Shown here: piece after piece, positions 36,701 to 50,900 of the stretch
Layout of the letters: every line of letters begins with the position of its first letter
Position numbering within the stretch: the stretch's first letter is position 1
Assembly: GCA_037157565.1 (NCBI GenBank)
Contig: JAZHRO010000039.1
Location: 45,570,001 to 45,634,000, forward strand
Source of the DNA: Thalassia testudinum
Lineage: Eukaryota > Streptophyta > Magnoliopsida > Alismatales > Hydrocharitaceae
DNA length: 64,000 bases
Reading direction: 5' to 3'
Position numbers and translations under genes: made by a program
The notes under the pieces: model-generated
The model's database searches: none
What the model was told of the DNA's origin: nothing
Seen by the model: the letters and a program-made list of their open reading frames with translations, nothing else

Positions 36701-39700
36701 TTGACATCTTAAAAAAGGAAAATATAGAGATTAGAATCTAGATGTTCATTTAAACAAACACGAAAGAATTGACAATAGTGTTAAACACAAAATGACATTT
36801 AATATAAATAATTGATGTAAAAATCAGACCCTAAAAATAAAAAACCTAAAACAAAAATTAGACCTAGAAATTTATCTCAAAATTAGACTCAACAATTGAT
36901 TTATTTAATATTAGGAATGATTTATACACATTGTCACATGCAAACCCTAAAAATCAAACACAAATAAATACAACATTAGGAATATATATAACACTTAAGA
37001 CACATATGCACGATGTCACGAACAAATTAGACCTTCAATATCAAACCCAATAAAAATCAGACCCTTAGTGAAAAACCTAAAACTAAAATCAGACCATAAG
37101 AGATACCTTTAGTGATGGTCGGTGCAACCTCTAATGTTGGTTGGCGATGGTCAGTGGGTGATGGCAGTGCCTTGCGAGAGGTGGTGCAGCACCCGACAAT
37201 GTTGCACCCAACGTTGGTGGGTGATGGCCAGTGGGTGATGGCAGTACTGTGTTAGACACGGCAGAGAGGGCATCGTGCCAACAACAGAGAGGGCGATGAG
37301 GGTTTAGGGAAATGGCAGAGAGGGGTTTAAACGTTCTGAATGGGTTTAGGTTGGGATGTGAGGCATTCTTGATGGTAGAGAGGGATTTAGGATATCTAAG
37401 AAGTTTTATTTTTAAGTGGATCTTTTTTATGTGAGGCGTTGAAGTTTCTTTTTTAGAAGACCCCATCGGTGAATTTATCTTAAAAGCGGGTGACTACTCG
37501 GCTGAGTAAACGCCTACTCGGTTTGACTACTCGCTCAGAGCTGCTTATAGCACCGCATTGCATTACATGGTTCGGGGAGGGGTCCGCCTACGACTATGCG
37601 ACCGACTTCCTGAACACTGGCATTATGTGACTGCAATTGTCACATGTCATGAGCTTATTCCTTATTTTTCTACACATAGTCATCAAGTGACGTTTGAAGG
37701 AAGCTTGGCTACTATGCCTGTTCCACCAGTTCCCTTGGAACAGATCCCTGTTACACGTAGTGAGGATATCACTACCATAAAGACTTCAATGAGGTAGAAA
37801 GCTGAGATTACTCAGGTTTATAGGCTACCTGTGACATACAGACAGCATGCATGGCGAGAAAACACACCCCCCCCACCACCTCAGCCACCTGTCTGCTCCC
37901 CTGGTCAGGTATGGGTTGATACTAGTGTGAGCTGTTCTAGTGGTGCTTGTGCAGGTTCCTCTGATGAGTCTCCTACTCTTGTTGCTACTGAGCATATTGA
38001 GGAGGATCTCAATCTTCCGATTGTTATTTGGAAGGCTCCACGTAGTTGTGCCCAGTATCATTTTGTACAATCTTTATTGCCAATCTTGATAGTTCATTTG
38101 CTACTTTCACAGCTGCTCTCTTTGCGACGCACGTTCCTACCTCCCATCAGCTGGCCATGCTGGATCCAAAATGGCGTCAGGCCATGGAGGATGAGATGGT
38201 TGCTCTACGCTCTAGAGGGATGTGAGACCTGACCACCTTGCCTCCTTATGCTAGAACAGTTGGGTGTTGTTGAGTCTTTGCTGTTAAATGCAACCTCGAT
38301 GGCATGATATCTCGCTACAAGGCGAGACTTGTGGCAAAGGGATTTACTCAAACGTATGGGGTAGATTTCTTTGATACATTCTCCCTTGTTGCTCTACTAT
38401 CTACTATTTAGATTTTGATGTCGTAGCTGCCTACTACGACTGGCTTCTTCATCAATTGGATGTGAAGAACGCATTTCTTTATGGAGATCTTTAGGAGGAG
38501 GTCTATATACAGCAGCCTCCTGGGTTTAAGGCTCAGGAGGAGTGTGTATGTAGGTTGAAGAAAGCCATCTATGGCTTGAAGCAGAGTTCGAGAGCATGGT
38601 TTCAGAGACTCTCAGAGGAGGTACAGGTCATGGGACTTATAAGGTCTTCTCCTGATTCCTCTTTGTTTGTCAGGAAGAGTAAAAGGGGAGTGGTTGTACT
38701 CCTTGTCTATGTGGATGACCTGATCATCACTGGAGATAACTTTGCTGGGATAGCTGAGGTAAAAAGGAAGCTGGCTGATGCCTTTGTGATGAAGGATCTA
38801 AGAGAGCTCAGATACTTTTTTGGGATTGAAGTGGCATGTAGTAGAGAGGACATTGTTCTTAGTCAGTGCAAATATATCCTTGATATCTTGTAGGAAACAG
38901 GAATGATGGGGTCCAAACCTACTAATATATCTACGGATCCCAAAGAACACCTCTATAATGCTGAGTCTCCGCTTGTAGATAACAGATCTTATAGGTAGTT
39001 GGTTGGTAAATTGTTGTATGTTACTATTACACGTCCAGATCTTTCCTTTGCAGTGGGGAAACTCAGCTAGTTAATGGACAAACCGACTAGGCAGCATTGG
39101 GATGTTGCTATACAGGTGCCTAGGTATGTGTAGAAAGCACTTGGCAGAGGTGTTTTATTTTAGAGGGGCACATCTATGAGTGTTGTTGGCTATTTTGATG
39201 CTGAGTATGCAGGGTGCATGACAGGTAGGAAGTCAACAACTAGATTATGCACTTATGTGGCAGGAACTTAGTGACCTGGAGAAGCAAGAAGCAGCAGGTG
39301 GTATCCAGGTTCAATGCAGAGTCAGAATATAGGGCTATGGCTCAGACAGCTATAGAAATGGTCTGGGTTAGATCTGTGCTACATGATCTCCATGTTCAGG
39401 TAGAGGGACCAATGGAGATGAGATGTGATAATCGCGTTGCTACATAAACTACAAACAACCCAATATTCCATGAGCGGATAAAGCATGTTGAGGTTGATTG
39501 CCATTACACCAGAGACTTGATACAGTGTGGAATCATTTAGACTTCATATGTATCTTCTGAAGATCAGATTGTGGACATATTCACAAAGCCTCTTGCTAGA
39601 TCTGCTTTTGATAATTGTTGTTCCAAGCTGAGCATCATTGATATATATGCTCCAGCTTGAGGGGGAGTATTGGTAGAGTACTTATTATATTATTGTTTTA

Positions 39701-42700
39701 GAATTTTTTGTTATGGTTCTGGTCCTATTGGACTTATGATGTAATTTTCCCAATATCTCTCCTTATATAAAGAGATGTAGGATTTTATTTCAGAATAAGA
39801 CTTGTCATTATCTCCGACTCCTTTCATTATAATTACTAGTTAAAATGGTCAGAATTCTAATGTGCACAATGTCTTCCAGACTCCATCTACATTTGATAGC
39901 ATTAGCTTATGGTACCAAGGCATAGATGTCACCTAAATCAAGAGTGTTAGCCACATCAAACTTGAAAAATTGTTCACATTACTTAATCTGTAGAATTATT
40001 TCCATTTCAAGAACCTGAGTTTATGAAAAGAACAAACTGAAACAAATATCACTCGGAAAAATGAAGCTAAAAACTAAAAAAGGAAAATGCCCATCCATTC
40101 TTTCGCATGCCTCCATTCCTCCACTTCTGATGCCATAAACAGGCAATGTCAAAGCTAGTATAGAAAGGAACAAAGGAAATCAAAGATACTAATAAAGCAA
40201 TCATAACAGACATTTATAAATGATCTTTTCTTGTTTATTTATCATTAAAGGGTTAATCAGCACCTCAAAGTATGGTTGCTAAGTAGAGTCCATGCAACCA
40301 GATCCCAAATAAACTGGTTACTTTCACATAAAAGACCAATAAAATAAAAAACAAAGAGTTAGATGCAGTTAAGTCGAAGTGTTGGGAAAACTGAACACAA
40401 ATAGGAGCATGCTATGTGAAATGCATGTACATGCTTTTCTTAATGTTATGGGCTTTACGGAAATAAACATTAATTATAGCTTTTCAAATAAAAAGTTAAG
40501 AAGGAAAGGACATAGATTCTGGCCAATATAGATATGGATTCTAAAAGAAATTGCAACTCTAAATTATGTAGAACAATTACAATGACAGTAATTACTCTAG
40601 TATCTCTGCTGAAAGACGTTGAGTATGATTGTACAATGCAAGAGGCAATGGCATGGACGGTGGCCATTGGGTTCAACCCTCAAGGAATACGTTGGCATCC
40701 GCCAAGAACTACCTGTCCACCTTCCATATCTCAATGGATTCCACTACCCTCCTCTACTCCTTCACGAACCCTCTTGTACACCCTGAGCCTCTTATTACAG
40801 TGGTGTGTTCCGATCTCCTTTGCATGGTATGCTTTTTCCTTACAAACCTCTCCACCCTTCTCTCTAGCTACTCCAACCTCTTGGACAGCCTTGCATAAGG
40901 ACAGTCTGCTCTTTGCTCCTTAGCAGCAACTCTGCCACCACCCTCAACAAACCATGTTACCAGGCATTGACATAGTAGGAGACTAACATATATAGATTTA
41001 GTGGGAGAATACTAAACATTATCAAAACATCCTAACTACACCAAAGAGTGGCTCTTCGTATTCATATTAAAGCGAATAGAGACTTGATTATAGTATCATG
41101 TATAATGAACAAATGACACCAAAATAATTGAGTAGCAATTTCGGTGATAAGTACAATTGGTGTAAGATTCATTGAGAAAGAATTATCATGTTGAGCACAA
41201 CATGGGGAAAAATATGAATTATATCACAACTGACACAAACAATGCAAAAGTTACTTACAAAACAAAAATAAGAGAAGTAACCTATATAAAAGAGAAGGAA
41301 AAAGGGCATGTTTTACCACCACGGATGATTGAATCCGATCTCCCACGACTCTGTGATTGCCTTTGTTCTCAACCTGATCACACTCAGTTTTTATAGGGTG
41401 TGCATGGATTTTACCATCTCTACTTCCTTCAATGGAGATGTGCTCTCTCTCTTTCTCTGGATTCCTTTTGAAGCTGTCCTTTCTGTCCATCTCATTCCTC
41501 CTATGTGGGTGACGCTATTTGTAGGAAGATTGCACGTAGGTGGTATTGTTCAATGGGAAGAAGATAAGCGAACAACATAGGAAGGGGGTGGGATGGTGAG
41601 GGAAGTAGTGCGATGGGGGAAGGGTACTCTACTCTTCCTTCCATGTTCCACGTTGCCATGAAACAACATACAATGCCACCCATTGTATTCCATCCCGTTA
41701 TTCAAAAAAATTCATCCTTTTGGTTTCAATGCAAATTCTTTCCTTTATCTTCATATCCCCACAAAATCCAAGAGTGCTCATTTCATGGCCATGTAATGCA
41801 ACCCATACCAGCATTCTATAAACTTGCAAAATCATCACCAAAGTAGCCATTGCATTCGGTACTTAAGCTTCCTTCCCCTCTCGACACCTATCACTTCCAG
41901 ATATTGGAAGTTTCACTAAAAAGTCCTTTATTGTTGAGAGAGTTGAGTGGTTGTTTAGTGCCACATTGGAAAGTGTTGGCTTTGTGTATGAGTGGTGGCC
42001 TATAAATAGGCGTGTATTCCTCCCATTTATCTTTGAGAGAAATATAGGGAAAACACGCTTCTCTCGTGGTTTTCTCCCTGCTCCTCGTGAGTGGGGTTTC
42101 CACATAAACCCAAGCATTCTATGATTGCTTATTGCTTTGATTTATGCTTCCTCATTATTTAAATATTTTTAACTTGGTATTAGAGCAGTTCTTTCTTGGG
42201 TTTATTTGATCTTTAAATCATTATTATTATTTTGTTCTTTGAGTCTCCTCTTGTTCATCTGGAAGAGGAGGATTGGAGAGGCCAAAATGGTAGCAAGGAG
42301 GAAGAAGGGGGAGAGCAACAGTGCACCCACCGTAGAGGCGGAGCAGTGGCACACCGAAGGCCATAGAGGCGACGCGGTGGCGATCTGTTAGGCTGCATCA
42401 GGTGGTGCAGGTCTAGGGGTCTGCTGCGGTGAAGGAGAAAGCTTCCCCTCTCGGTGGCGGATGTAGGGGGGCGATGCGAGGTGGCGACGCCATCGCTTCT
42501 TCAGCGCATCTCCATCGTCGCGAGATCGACATCGCATGGTAAGGAGGATGGCGGAACCCTAGACCCCTGCGTCATTGTTGAGATCATCGGAGGGATCTTG
42601 CTAGGGCGGAGCCAAAGGTTTCAAGTTGGTGTTGATGCTCATCGAGGAATGATCTCTAGCGAGGATTGTGGGCAAAGATTGCGTTAGCAGCGAAGTTCAC

Positions 42701-44957
42701 GATGTTGTGCATATGGTGGATCTTGCGCGAAGATGGTGAGAACTGCTGCGTGGATCTTGGCGGCGTGGACCTCGGCAATGATGGTGGCGACCAGTAGAGA
42801 CGAGGACGCGGTGTCAATCTGGCGAGGAGGCAATGCACACGATGCCCGAGGCTCGTGGCACTAGCAACGAGGAGCAAACGCGGCCGTTGGTGGCTTCCGA
42901 GGAGGCGCTAATAACGGTGGTGATTTAGGCGATGTTCACAGAAGATCAGTGTTGAGCGTGTGAAGACCTTTAGGTCTTTTTATTTTGAGGAGAAAAGAAG
43001 AGGGCAGGAGGATAGTGAATAAAAAATAGGAAGAGAAGAAAATCAAAAAATGATGAAGGGAGAAAAAATGAAAGAAAAAAAATCAAAAAAAAGAGAAAGA
43101 AAAAAAATAAGAAAAAAAGAGAGGAAAAAAAAGGGAAAAGAGGTTTATGTTTAAGAGAAGAGATGGAGAAGTCATCTATAGCTTTTCAGGTTTTATTTTC
43201 TTCTCATTGTTATTGTTTTCTCCCATAGGAGTATGGGAGAAAGGGGGAGTTGGGAGCTTGTTGTAGTCACCCCCGTTTGGTAGTCCCTTTATTGCAGTCC
43301 CAAGGCATCATAACATCCTCTAGCAGTTGAGGTGACATCGGATAACGCTATGGACTTGTTTAGTAGCTGATCTTCACATGAGAAATCAAACTCTAGGAGG
43401 TTCAGAGTTTTGAGGTCTCCAAAGAGAGGGAGATCCATTTTCGAGGTCCTCAGAGGAAGGGCCTAGTCAGTTTCTATGTGGGAGATGCAGCTTCGAGGTC
43501 TTCAGGTGAAGACCCTTTTTAGGGATACTGAATGGGGAGCCATCAGCACTAGATCCTCAGAGATAGCCACAGATCTTTCAGCAGCTTCAGCCTTTGTTCC
43601 CGCCTGTGTAGAGTGGGCTTCTTTGTGTTACAAGCTAAGCATTCTATGCTCCAGCTCGAGGAGCAGTGTTGAGAGAATTGAGTGGTTGTTTAGTGCCACA
43701 TTGGAAAGTGTTGGCTTTGTGTATGAGTGGTAGCCTATAAATAGGCGTGTACTCCTCCCATTTATCTTTGAGAAGAAATATAGAGAAAACACGCCCATAG
43801 GGTGCTTCTCCTGTGGTTTTCTCTTTGCTCCTCATGAGTGGGGTTTCTACGTAAACCTAAGTGTTCTATAATTGTTTATTGCTTTGATTTATGCTTCCGT
43901 ATTATTTAAATATTTCAACTTTTATCAAAGATCATATTCAAATCCCTGCAGCTCTCGGAGGAGCACCTCCTTAGCACTCCCTTGCCTAGAACAACGATGA
44001 CCCAAAATAGTTACCATCAGAAGAATAGTATGGGAGCAAAGCGGGGGTGTGTTGCTTCTGTTTACGGAGGCGTTGATGGTGTAGACGGCGGAACAAAGGG
44101 TGTGCTTGGCATGGGAGTGATGGTGCTTGAGGCACTTTACGGTGATGTAGCACTCCAAGTGGGGGTAGTTGTTACAGACTATTGCTGAAGCCCCTTGTAA
44201 CATTGCCAACAGGGCCTTCTCCAGAAGGGTGTTGTCACCATTGTCGAGATCACATCTTTGGCCCAATTGCTGTCAGCCTTCTCTACTTTTTCAGATCCCA
44301 CCGTTGCTACAGAGATGTTAGTTGCGCACCATGTCGCAGTTGAAAGGGGGAGATGGAATGTGAGAAAGAGAGATCATAAGAGGGATAAAAGTTGAGGGAG
44401 AGTAGAAAAGAAAATGTGGGGGGGGGGGGGGGGGGTCGAGAGATCAAGGAGGGGAGGGACAGAGGAGAACTACTCTGCGGACGAAGTTGTCGAGGGTAGA
44501 ACACGAGGAGGTGTAAGAGGGGAGGATAGGGTGGAGGTTTGGATTTAGGAGGAGGAATGGGTAGGTGATGTAGCCAACAACAATGGGGGAGGGGAGGTGG
44601 CCTGGATGAGGGAGCAGGAGGTATGGGTGGGTGGTGGTGGTCTGTAGATGGAGAGGAGGTCCGGAGGGTAGGTAGAGGAGGTCGGTGGGTGGTGGTGGTG
44701 AAGGAGGAGTGGGCGGGTAGAGGTAGAGGGGGTTGAGGTAAAGCGGGGTCGGGGGGGTGGGGGGGTCGGTGGGGGTGCGCAGGGGGAGGTCCAGATTGGA
44801 GGAGGGGTGGTTGTAATGGTCATAGGTGGAGGTTGAGGAGGTGATGGATGGGGTGGAGGAGGAGAATGAAGGCGGTGGTTGGTGGTGGAGGTTGAGGAGG
44901 ACATGGATAGGGAGGAGGGGGAGGTTGAGGAGGGGTGGTGTTGGTGGTAGGAGGTTT

Positions 44958-44991
<34 letters not shown>

Positions 44992-47900
44992 GGATGGATT
45001 CTTGGGCGGGAAGGGGGCGACATGATCGGGTGGGATGGTCTGGGGTGATAGGTGAGGTGTTGGAGAGGGTGGTCAAATTTGGGGGTAGGGAGAGGAGTGT
45101 CGCTGTAGGGGGATGGGGAGGGATCAGGGGACCTCTGCAGTGGGGAGGGGACTATGCGGGGGCAGTGGGTGAGGGTTGGACAGGTGTCAGATACACAGGG
45201 GAACACGTGGAATGATGAGGTGCTCAGCACCTTGTTTTAGTATATATATATATATTAGAGAGAAGTTACAAGTACAAAGGAGAGTATGGGCCTTCAGATT
45301 TTTCAATGTGCTGTGTCCATTTAGAGTTTCCTGTATAAATTCAGGGTGGATTTTACTTCTAAATCTCAATATATGTATATTCTGAATGTCCCTCTCAATG
45401 TATATACTTCACATGGCCTTACATGAAATTCAGTGGTTTTGGTGGCCAGGAAGTTGCCTATTGTTGTTGTTATACCTTGGAAGGGCGAAAGTTGTCTATT
45501 ATTTTGCTACGCCCTTTTGACATGTTAAGCCGTGCAGGGAAGATCAAAAGATAATTGCTGGAGAAAAATGACTGTAGTGCTTAGTGTCTTTGCATGCTGA
45601 TCTCTGAGCATGTGTCTGTCAAGCATTTTGTTTTCCCTGGATGTGCTGGTGGATTATTTTTAAAATATGAGTAAAAGTGGGTCAATACGAAAATTCACGT
45701 ACAGGTGACTTAGTTTGGAGCAAGCAAGGAGTTTGTTGGCAGTACATGTTGGGCCTATTTTCAATGACCTTCTTGCTACAAGACAATTTTCATAACTTTG
45801 ATCATTTTGACCGTATTTGCTGATTGACATCAAGATGAGCTATAATGACCTTCCTGACAGAATTTCCATGAATGGTTTAATCATCCTCTGTGATATTTGT
45901 TTTTTGGAAGCTTCAACAAGATAACATGTGTCTAGCTACATTATTTGAGAATAAATTCTGTTCTATTTGTTCTGTGTTGGGGTTGGGTTTTATGTGTGAG
46001 TGAGTGGTATGTCTGAGATGTCCAATGGTTTCCTATAGGAACTCTGCATTGTTCATATAGGGTGACTCTTCTGATTGACATACGCCATGAATAGATGTGG
46101 GTTTGTGAAACGAGAAAACATGTGATTTGTAATTCATGATTTTTATCGTTGTATGCATGAATTTGATTGCTTTTGAAATTTATCAAAATCGAATACTTAG
46201 CAAGTATTCGGGTTGTCCCGAGGGAGGCGGAAATGCAATTTAGAAATCTCTTGCTCGACAAAATGAAAATCAACTCTCTTTTTGAATTTTTGATATGCAA
46301 GTTTTTTTGAGTTTTGAAATAATGGGCAATAGGAAGCAATTACGCGAAATGGAACTACGCCTATATGCCATAACTAAAGTGACAAGAGGAACCTCTCTCT
46401 AAGCTCACCTTAGTTATGTGAAGACCTAGGGTAATTAGAGAGAGTGTGAGTGTACTAACTAAAGGAAAAAGCAAGTAAATAAATTGCAATCAAAATTAGA
46501 AAGGAAACTTATATTAAGGGAGAAAACTGTTTTACAAAAGCTTGTAGTGGAATGCTTCTACTACAAAAACAAAATATGAAAGAACAAAATTTTCTCCTGG
46601 TAAAGATGGTGAAGAGGAAGGAAGCCTTGCTCCAAGCTCAGCTGCCCCTTGGCTTAGAAAGGTTCCTCGAACTCCTTCCTTGAAATGCTCCTCTAAGTTG
46701 ATGATGATCCTCTCTTGGCAAGCCCTAGGTGGGCGTGCCTTTGCTCCTCCTAGTTCCACTCTCAAACTCCTCCTTAGGGTGGGCGTTCACCACCCTAAAA
46801 GTCCTCCTCTTTGGCCATCCTCCTTGCCTGGCTGACTCTTTGGCTTGGCATGGACACAAGGTAGAAGAGGATAGGAAGTTGAAGGCACCAAGAGGGCAAG
46901 AGCACCCCCTTAATCTTCTTCTCCTCTCCTCCTTGGTCGTTAGGAATGGTGGAATGAAGGTGGAAGTGTGCTTGAAGTATGTAGCCAAGGGTGGTTGAAG
47001 TGGTGGTAGGATGGGGGTATTTGTAGGAGTGGTGATGGGAGATGTTGGTGTGGAGTAGGTGGATGGTTAGGATAGGTTTTGGAGGGTAGTTAGGTGATCC
47101 AAGGGCTAAGGTTTCTTGGCGCCAACTCAAGGGTTTTGAAGGGAGGTAGTTAAGGGTTGGAGGCACCCTTTTGGTGGCCGTCCATGGTGGTTGTAAACCA
47201 CCATGTTGGCGCCAACTTGGGTGCTTCTAGAAGGAGCCATATGTGGAGGGTTTAGATGGGTGTTGTGGTGGTATGGAGGTTTGGGATTTAAGGGAGATTT
47301 GGTGCCAATTGAGAGGGTGTGAAGAGACTTAGTTAAGGGTTGGTTTGGCGTGGAGTTAGGTGTGGTTAAAGGTTAAGGGATTGGCGCCAAGAATGGAGGG
47401 TGGTGATGAATCAAAAGGGGTAGGTGTAGGGTTGTGATGGGAACTTAAATTGGCGCCACTTTTGGAGGGGCATGAGGGGCTTTTTGGCGCCAATTTAATG
47501 GTAGGTAGGGTGGTGGTTATATGGTGAAAGGTTGCTTGGTTTTGGTGCCACCCTTGAAGGGGTGTATAGGTTGGTGGTGGTTGGTCATTTTGGCACCAAA
47601 GGAGGGAGTTGGTGGTGGTTAAAGGAGGTGGTGGCTGGCCATGGAGTAGAAGGAGCTTAACTGAGCTTAGCTAGTAGAGTAGTAGTGGAGGAGCTAAGGG
47701 AGAGCTGAGAGGAGCTGCACTGAAGTTGAGGTGATTCTTCCTGGAGCTGATAATGGCTGAAGAGGTCTTCTTAGGAGCTCAGCTACTCAGCTTACCTAGC
47801 TAATTCTTCTGTTAGCAGCTAAGATTGAGTAGTAGAGCTAAGTTGAGCTGGTCTCAACTTATCTGAAACTGGGTTGAGCTGGACCTGCTTCTATTGGGAA

Positions 47901-50900
47901 CTTCTGAGCTAGCTTAGCTACTAAGTTGACAAGTAGTAGCTAAACTAAGCTAAACTAGAGGGAGTTCAGCTGCCATGAGTTGAATGGAGCTGGGGAGAGC
48001 TGGACTGGAGCTTAAGTGAACTCAAGTCAACTAAGTCAAGCTAGTTTGAGCTCCCAGTGACCTGATTGGAGCTAGGATAAGTTAGATTCAACTAAGTTGA
48101 GCTGGATCTGAGCTGAGTTAGGCTACCCTAAGCTACCATCCAGTTAAGATGAGCTGCATGGAGCTAGAGAGAGCTAAACCCAACCTAATTGAGCTGGTAT
48201 CCAGTTGTGATGAGCTGGATTCAACTATGGTCCAGCTGAAATGAGCCTCCTCTTCACCTTCTGCCTTCCTGAGTGCTAAGGTTTTAGGGATCTGGCTATC
48301 TGTTCGTCCCTAACACTCAAACATGTCAAAAACACAAAAAATATGCAATGCATGCCTATCTTAAATGATGCCTAAATGCAGCCCGAAAACTCGTTTGCGG
48401 AGGTAAAGCCCTAAGAGCTAGGTTAGTTTTAGGGCATAAGAATGATGATAAACTGTCATTTATCATGTTGTTTTGGCAGGTGACAACTTGCTGAAGTGCT
48501 GAAGGTTGGACCTCTGCTTATAAAGATAAAATTGAAGAAAATTCTTGGTTACTGAAAGAATTCTTTTCTGGATAAACTGGAACAATCTATGAGGAAATAT
48601 CATCTGTCTATAAGTAGTCACCAAGTTGATCAAAGAAAACTGGTAAAATGTCTTTTCCAACCAACTAAACTGTGAAGAGTTCATCTTAGCAGAGATCCAT
48701 GGAAACAATACTGTGATACCTACAGGAGTGAATCTCAATGCCGCACTTTGCCACTTTTGGATACCCAAATCCACAAAAAAAATCTGCATGGATGTGTTCA
48801 TCCCCATGCATAATTTGATGGGGTGATACAAACGCAAAGGTAGGAGCTACGTTGATGACGCGTGGCGCTCGTGTGGAATCCGAGTTGGGAAGCAGAGAGC
48901 AGCAGGACTTGTGTGAGGGTCATGCGAAGGTTTGAGATTGCTAGGTGTGTCATTTAGCGTGTGTTGTGTCGTTAATGTCGAGTTCAGTCGTAAGGTTTTG
49001 GGTCTCTCCCCTTCCTTTTACCCTCCACGATAGAAGAGGATCTCCTCCTCACCTTAAGTCATTACAATGCCGCACTTTCTTCCACCCTAAGGAGGTCTGA
49101 GTGCCTCCATGGCAAGCAGGGTGATAACATGGGGCTTTTGGTCTTTTAGCGACTGCCTATTCAAATGCATGAAAATCTTCTTGTGATAGAGAATATACTT
49201 GATTGCTAAGTTAAATTCACATGTTTCCAGCACATGTTTTCATAGAAGCATTTTGGACAGACATTAGGTTTCAGCACTATAGAGGTAACGGAATTAGTAG
49301 AGGTCTTCTATTTACACCTCAATTTGCCCTTTCAAATTGTGACAATACCCTATTTTATCATTACATAAAGTGTTAAGGTAAGGCTTAGCAATGTAACGGG
49401 AATAAGTATTAGGATGAGACTTAGCAATCTAACAGGAATTGTTACCACTTGTACATTTTGATTGTTGCTTGGCCCCATATCTGTCAAATCATCAAGGCCA
49501 GATCAACTTTTTAATGGTTATAATAGAGCCACGTACTGGTTTGGAATATAAGACTTGCATTGCTTGGAAACTGATCGATTGATGCAAAACAATTTTCAAG
49601 TGGGAGAGTTTTACATGCCAGGTTAACATGAGATTAGCCTTTAAATCAGGAATTACTACCTCGTGAATTGGCCAAGAGCATCCTGTTATTCTGCTTTCAC
49701 ACAATCCGTGCCTCGTTCTGTCAAGCTATTTGGCTTTTAACTTAGACTCTTATTTAACATTTACCAATGTGATTCTATTTCAGAATTTCATCTAACCGTA
49801 TGCATGAAAAGACACATTTATCATGACGTACACTTTTTTTTTGGCACTCTTTGTGCATAACTTGCAAATCTATTAGAGTTTTATTACAATCAGTCTGAAG
49901 TATATTTACACTATGATCTTTTTAAGTTTAACCATGATCATGTGGAGATGTGAAGTGTTTCCTTTGTTAATACTTTCAGGATTATTTTGACACAAGAACT
50001 GAAATGATGGACCTCTTGACATTGACTGTGTCTACCATAACAAATGTGCAAGCTGTGGGGATGGGTGACCGTGTTTGTGTTGATCTTTGTAGCCTCATGC
50101 ACCCTGGTGAAGGCCTCTTGGTCAGTCTATTTTCTCTGTTCCATCAACGTTTCTGGACTTCCTTGATGTTTGGTATTGCCATATTTTTAGGTTCTTTTAT
50201 ACATTGGTTTTAGCTGTAAAACTTCCTAGTAATTTTTATAGGTTGGCTCATTTGCTCGGGGGCTTTTTCTTGTTCATTCTGAGTGTTTGGATTCAAGCTA
50301 CATTGCTAGCAGACCTTTTCGAGTTAATGCAGTAAGTATCTTGTGGAAAATGTTAATGCAGGTCAACTTGTTGATCTTGTTAAAATGATTTTTGTTTTTT
50401 TAATTATAGGTATCAATAACGGGTAGCAAGTTTTATTGATCTAAATCTCTATACAGGTAACTTGGATCCTAGAAAATATAGAATACATTAACATACATAC
50501 AGTCAACTCTGCTTGAAACAAACGCAAGTAATTAATCTAGTTGATCCAGTGCTGTCTTATCGAGATGAGAAGAGTGGTACACTATTGTTTCCAACCAGTA
50601 AATTTATTTGAGTGTTCTACAGTGAGGAATTAAAATATGCAAAATCCATTGGTTATATCATTAGACCAGTCAGGGTTTACCTATTTGAGAAAGCTGAGGG
50701 TGTCTGCTTGAAAAGTATATGCCCATGGGCTTTCTTTGAAAGTGTAGGTTTATCATATTGTAAATCATATCTATAAAATAATTTCCATGTAATTTTGTTA
50801 GGGTCCGGTACATGCCTATGTTGCTATTCCTGGAGGAATGACCTGCTATCTTTCTGAACTGAAGGCTGGTAGTGAAGTGCTGGTTGTCAATGAAAGAGGC

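Larger units (their letters stand above)
33412..39819 (+). mobile_element. Ty1/Copia element 1, decayed, with an internal hAT
   Basis: LTRs at 33412-33563 and 39668-39819 are both 152 bp. Target duplications ccttt lie at 33407-33411 and 39820-39824. The primer site tggtatcagagc is at 33564-33575 and the polypurine tract cttgagggggag ends at 39667. The order gag-protease-integrase-RT-RNase H is Copia. By eye about 20 of 152 LTR positions differ, so it is an old insertion. Many stops and one 1153-base hAT interrupt it. It lies in the DHQS intron, in the same orientation as the gene. Confidence 0.9.

Noticed and set aside
37131..37466. 111-residue minus-strand open frame in the hAT element
   Set aside because: No transposase motifs (BED finger, hATC); it probably reflects captured or neutral sequence.
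40534..40923. Overlapping open frames that might be an exon or captured gene
   Set aside because: No recognisable domain on either strand and no element ends around it.
44545..45230. Proline-rich open frames on the minus strand
   Set aside because: They result from the GGA/GGT-rich composition and microsatellites; no start context, splice sites or family match.
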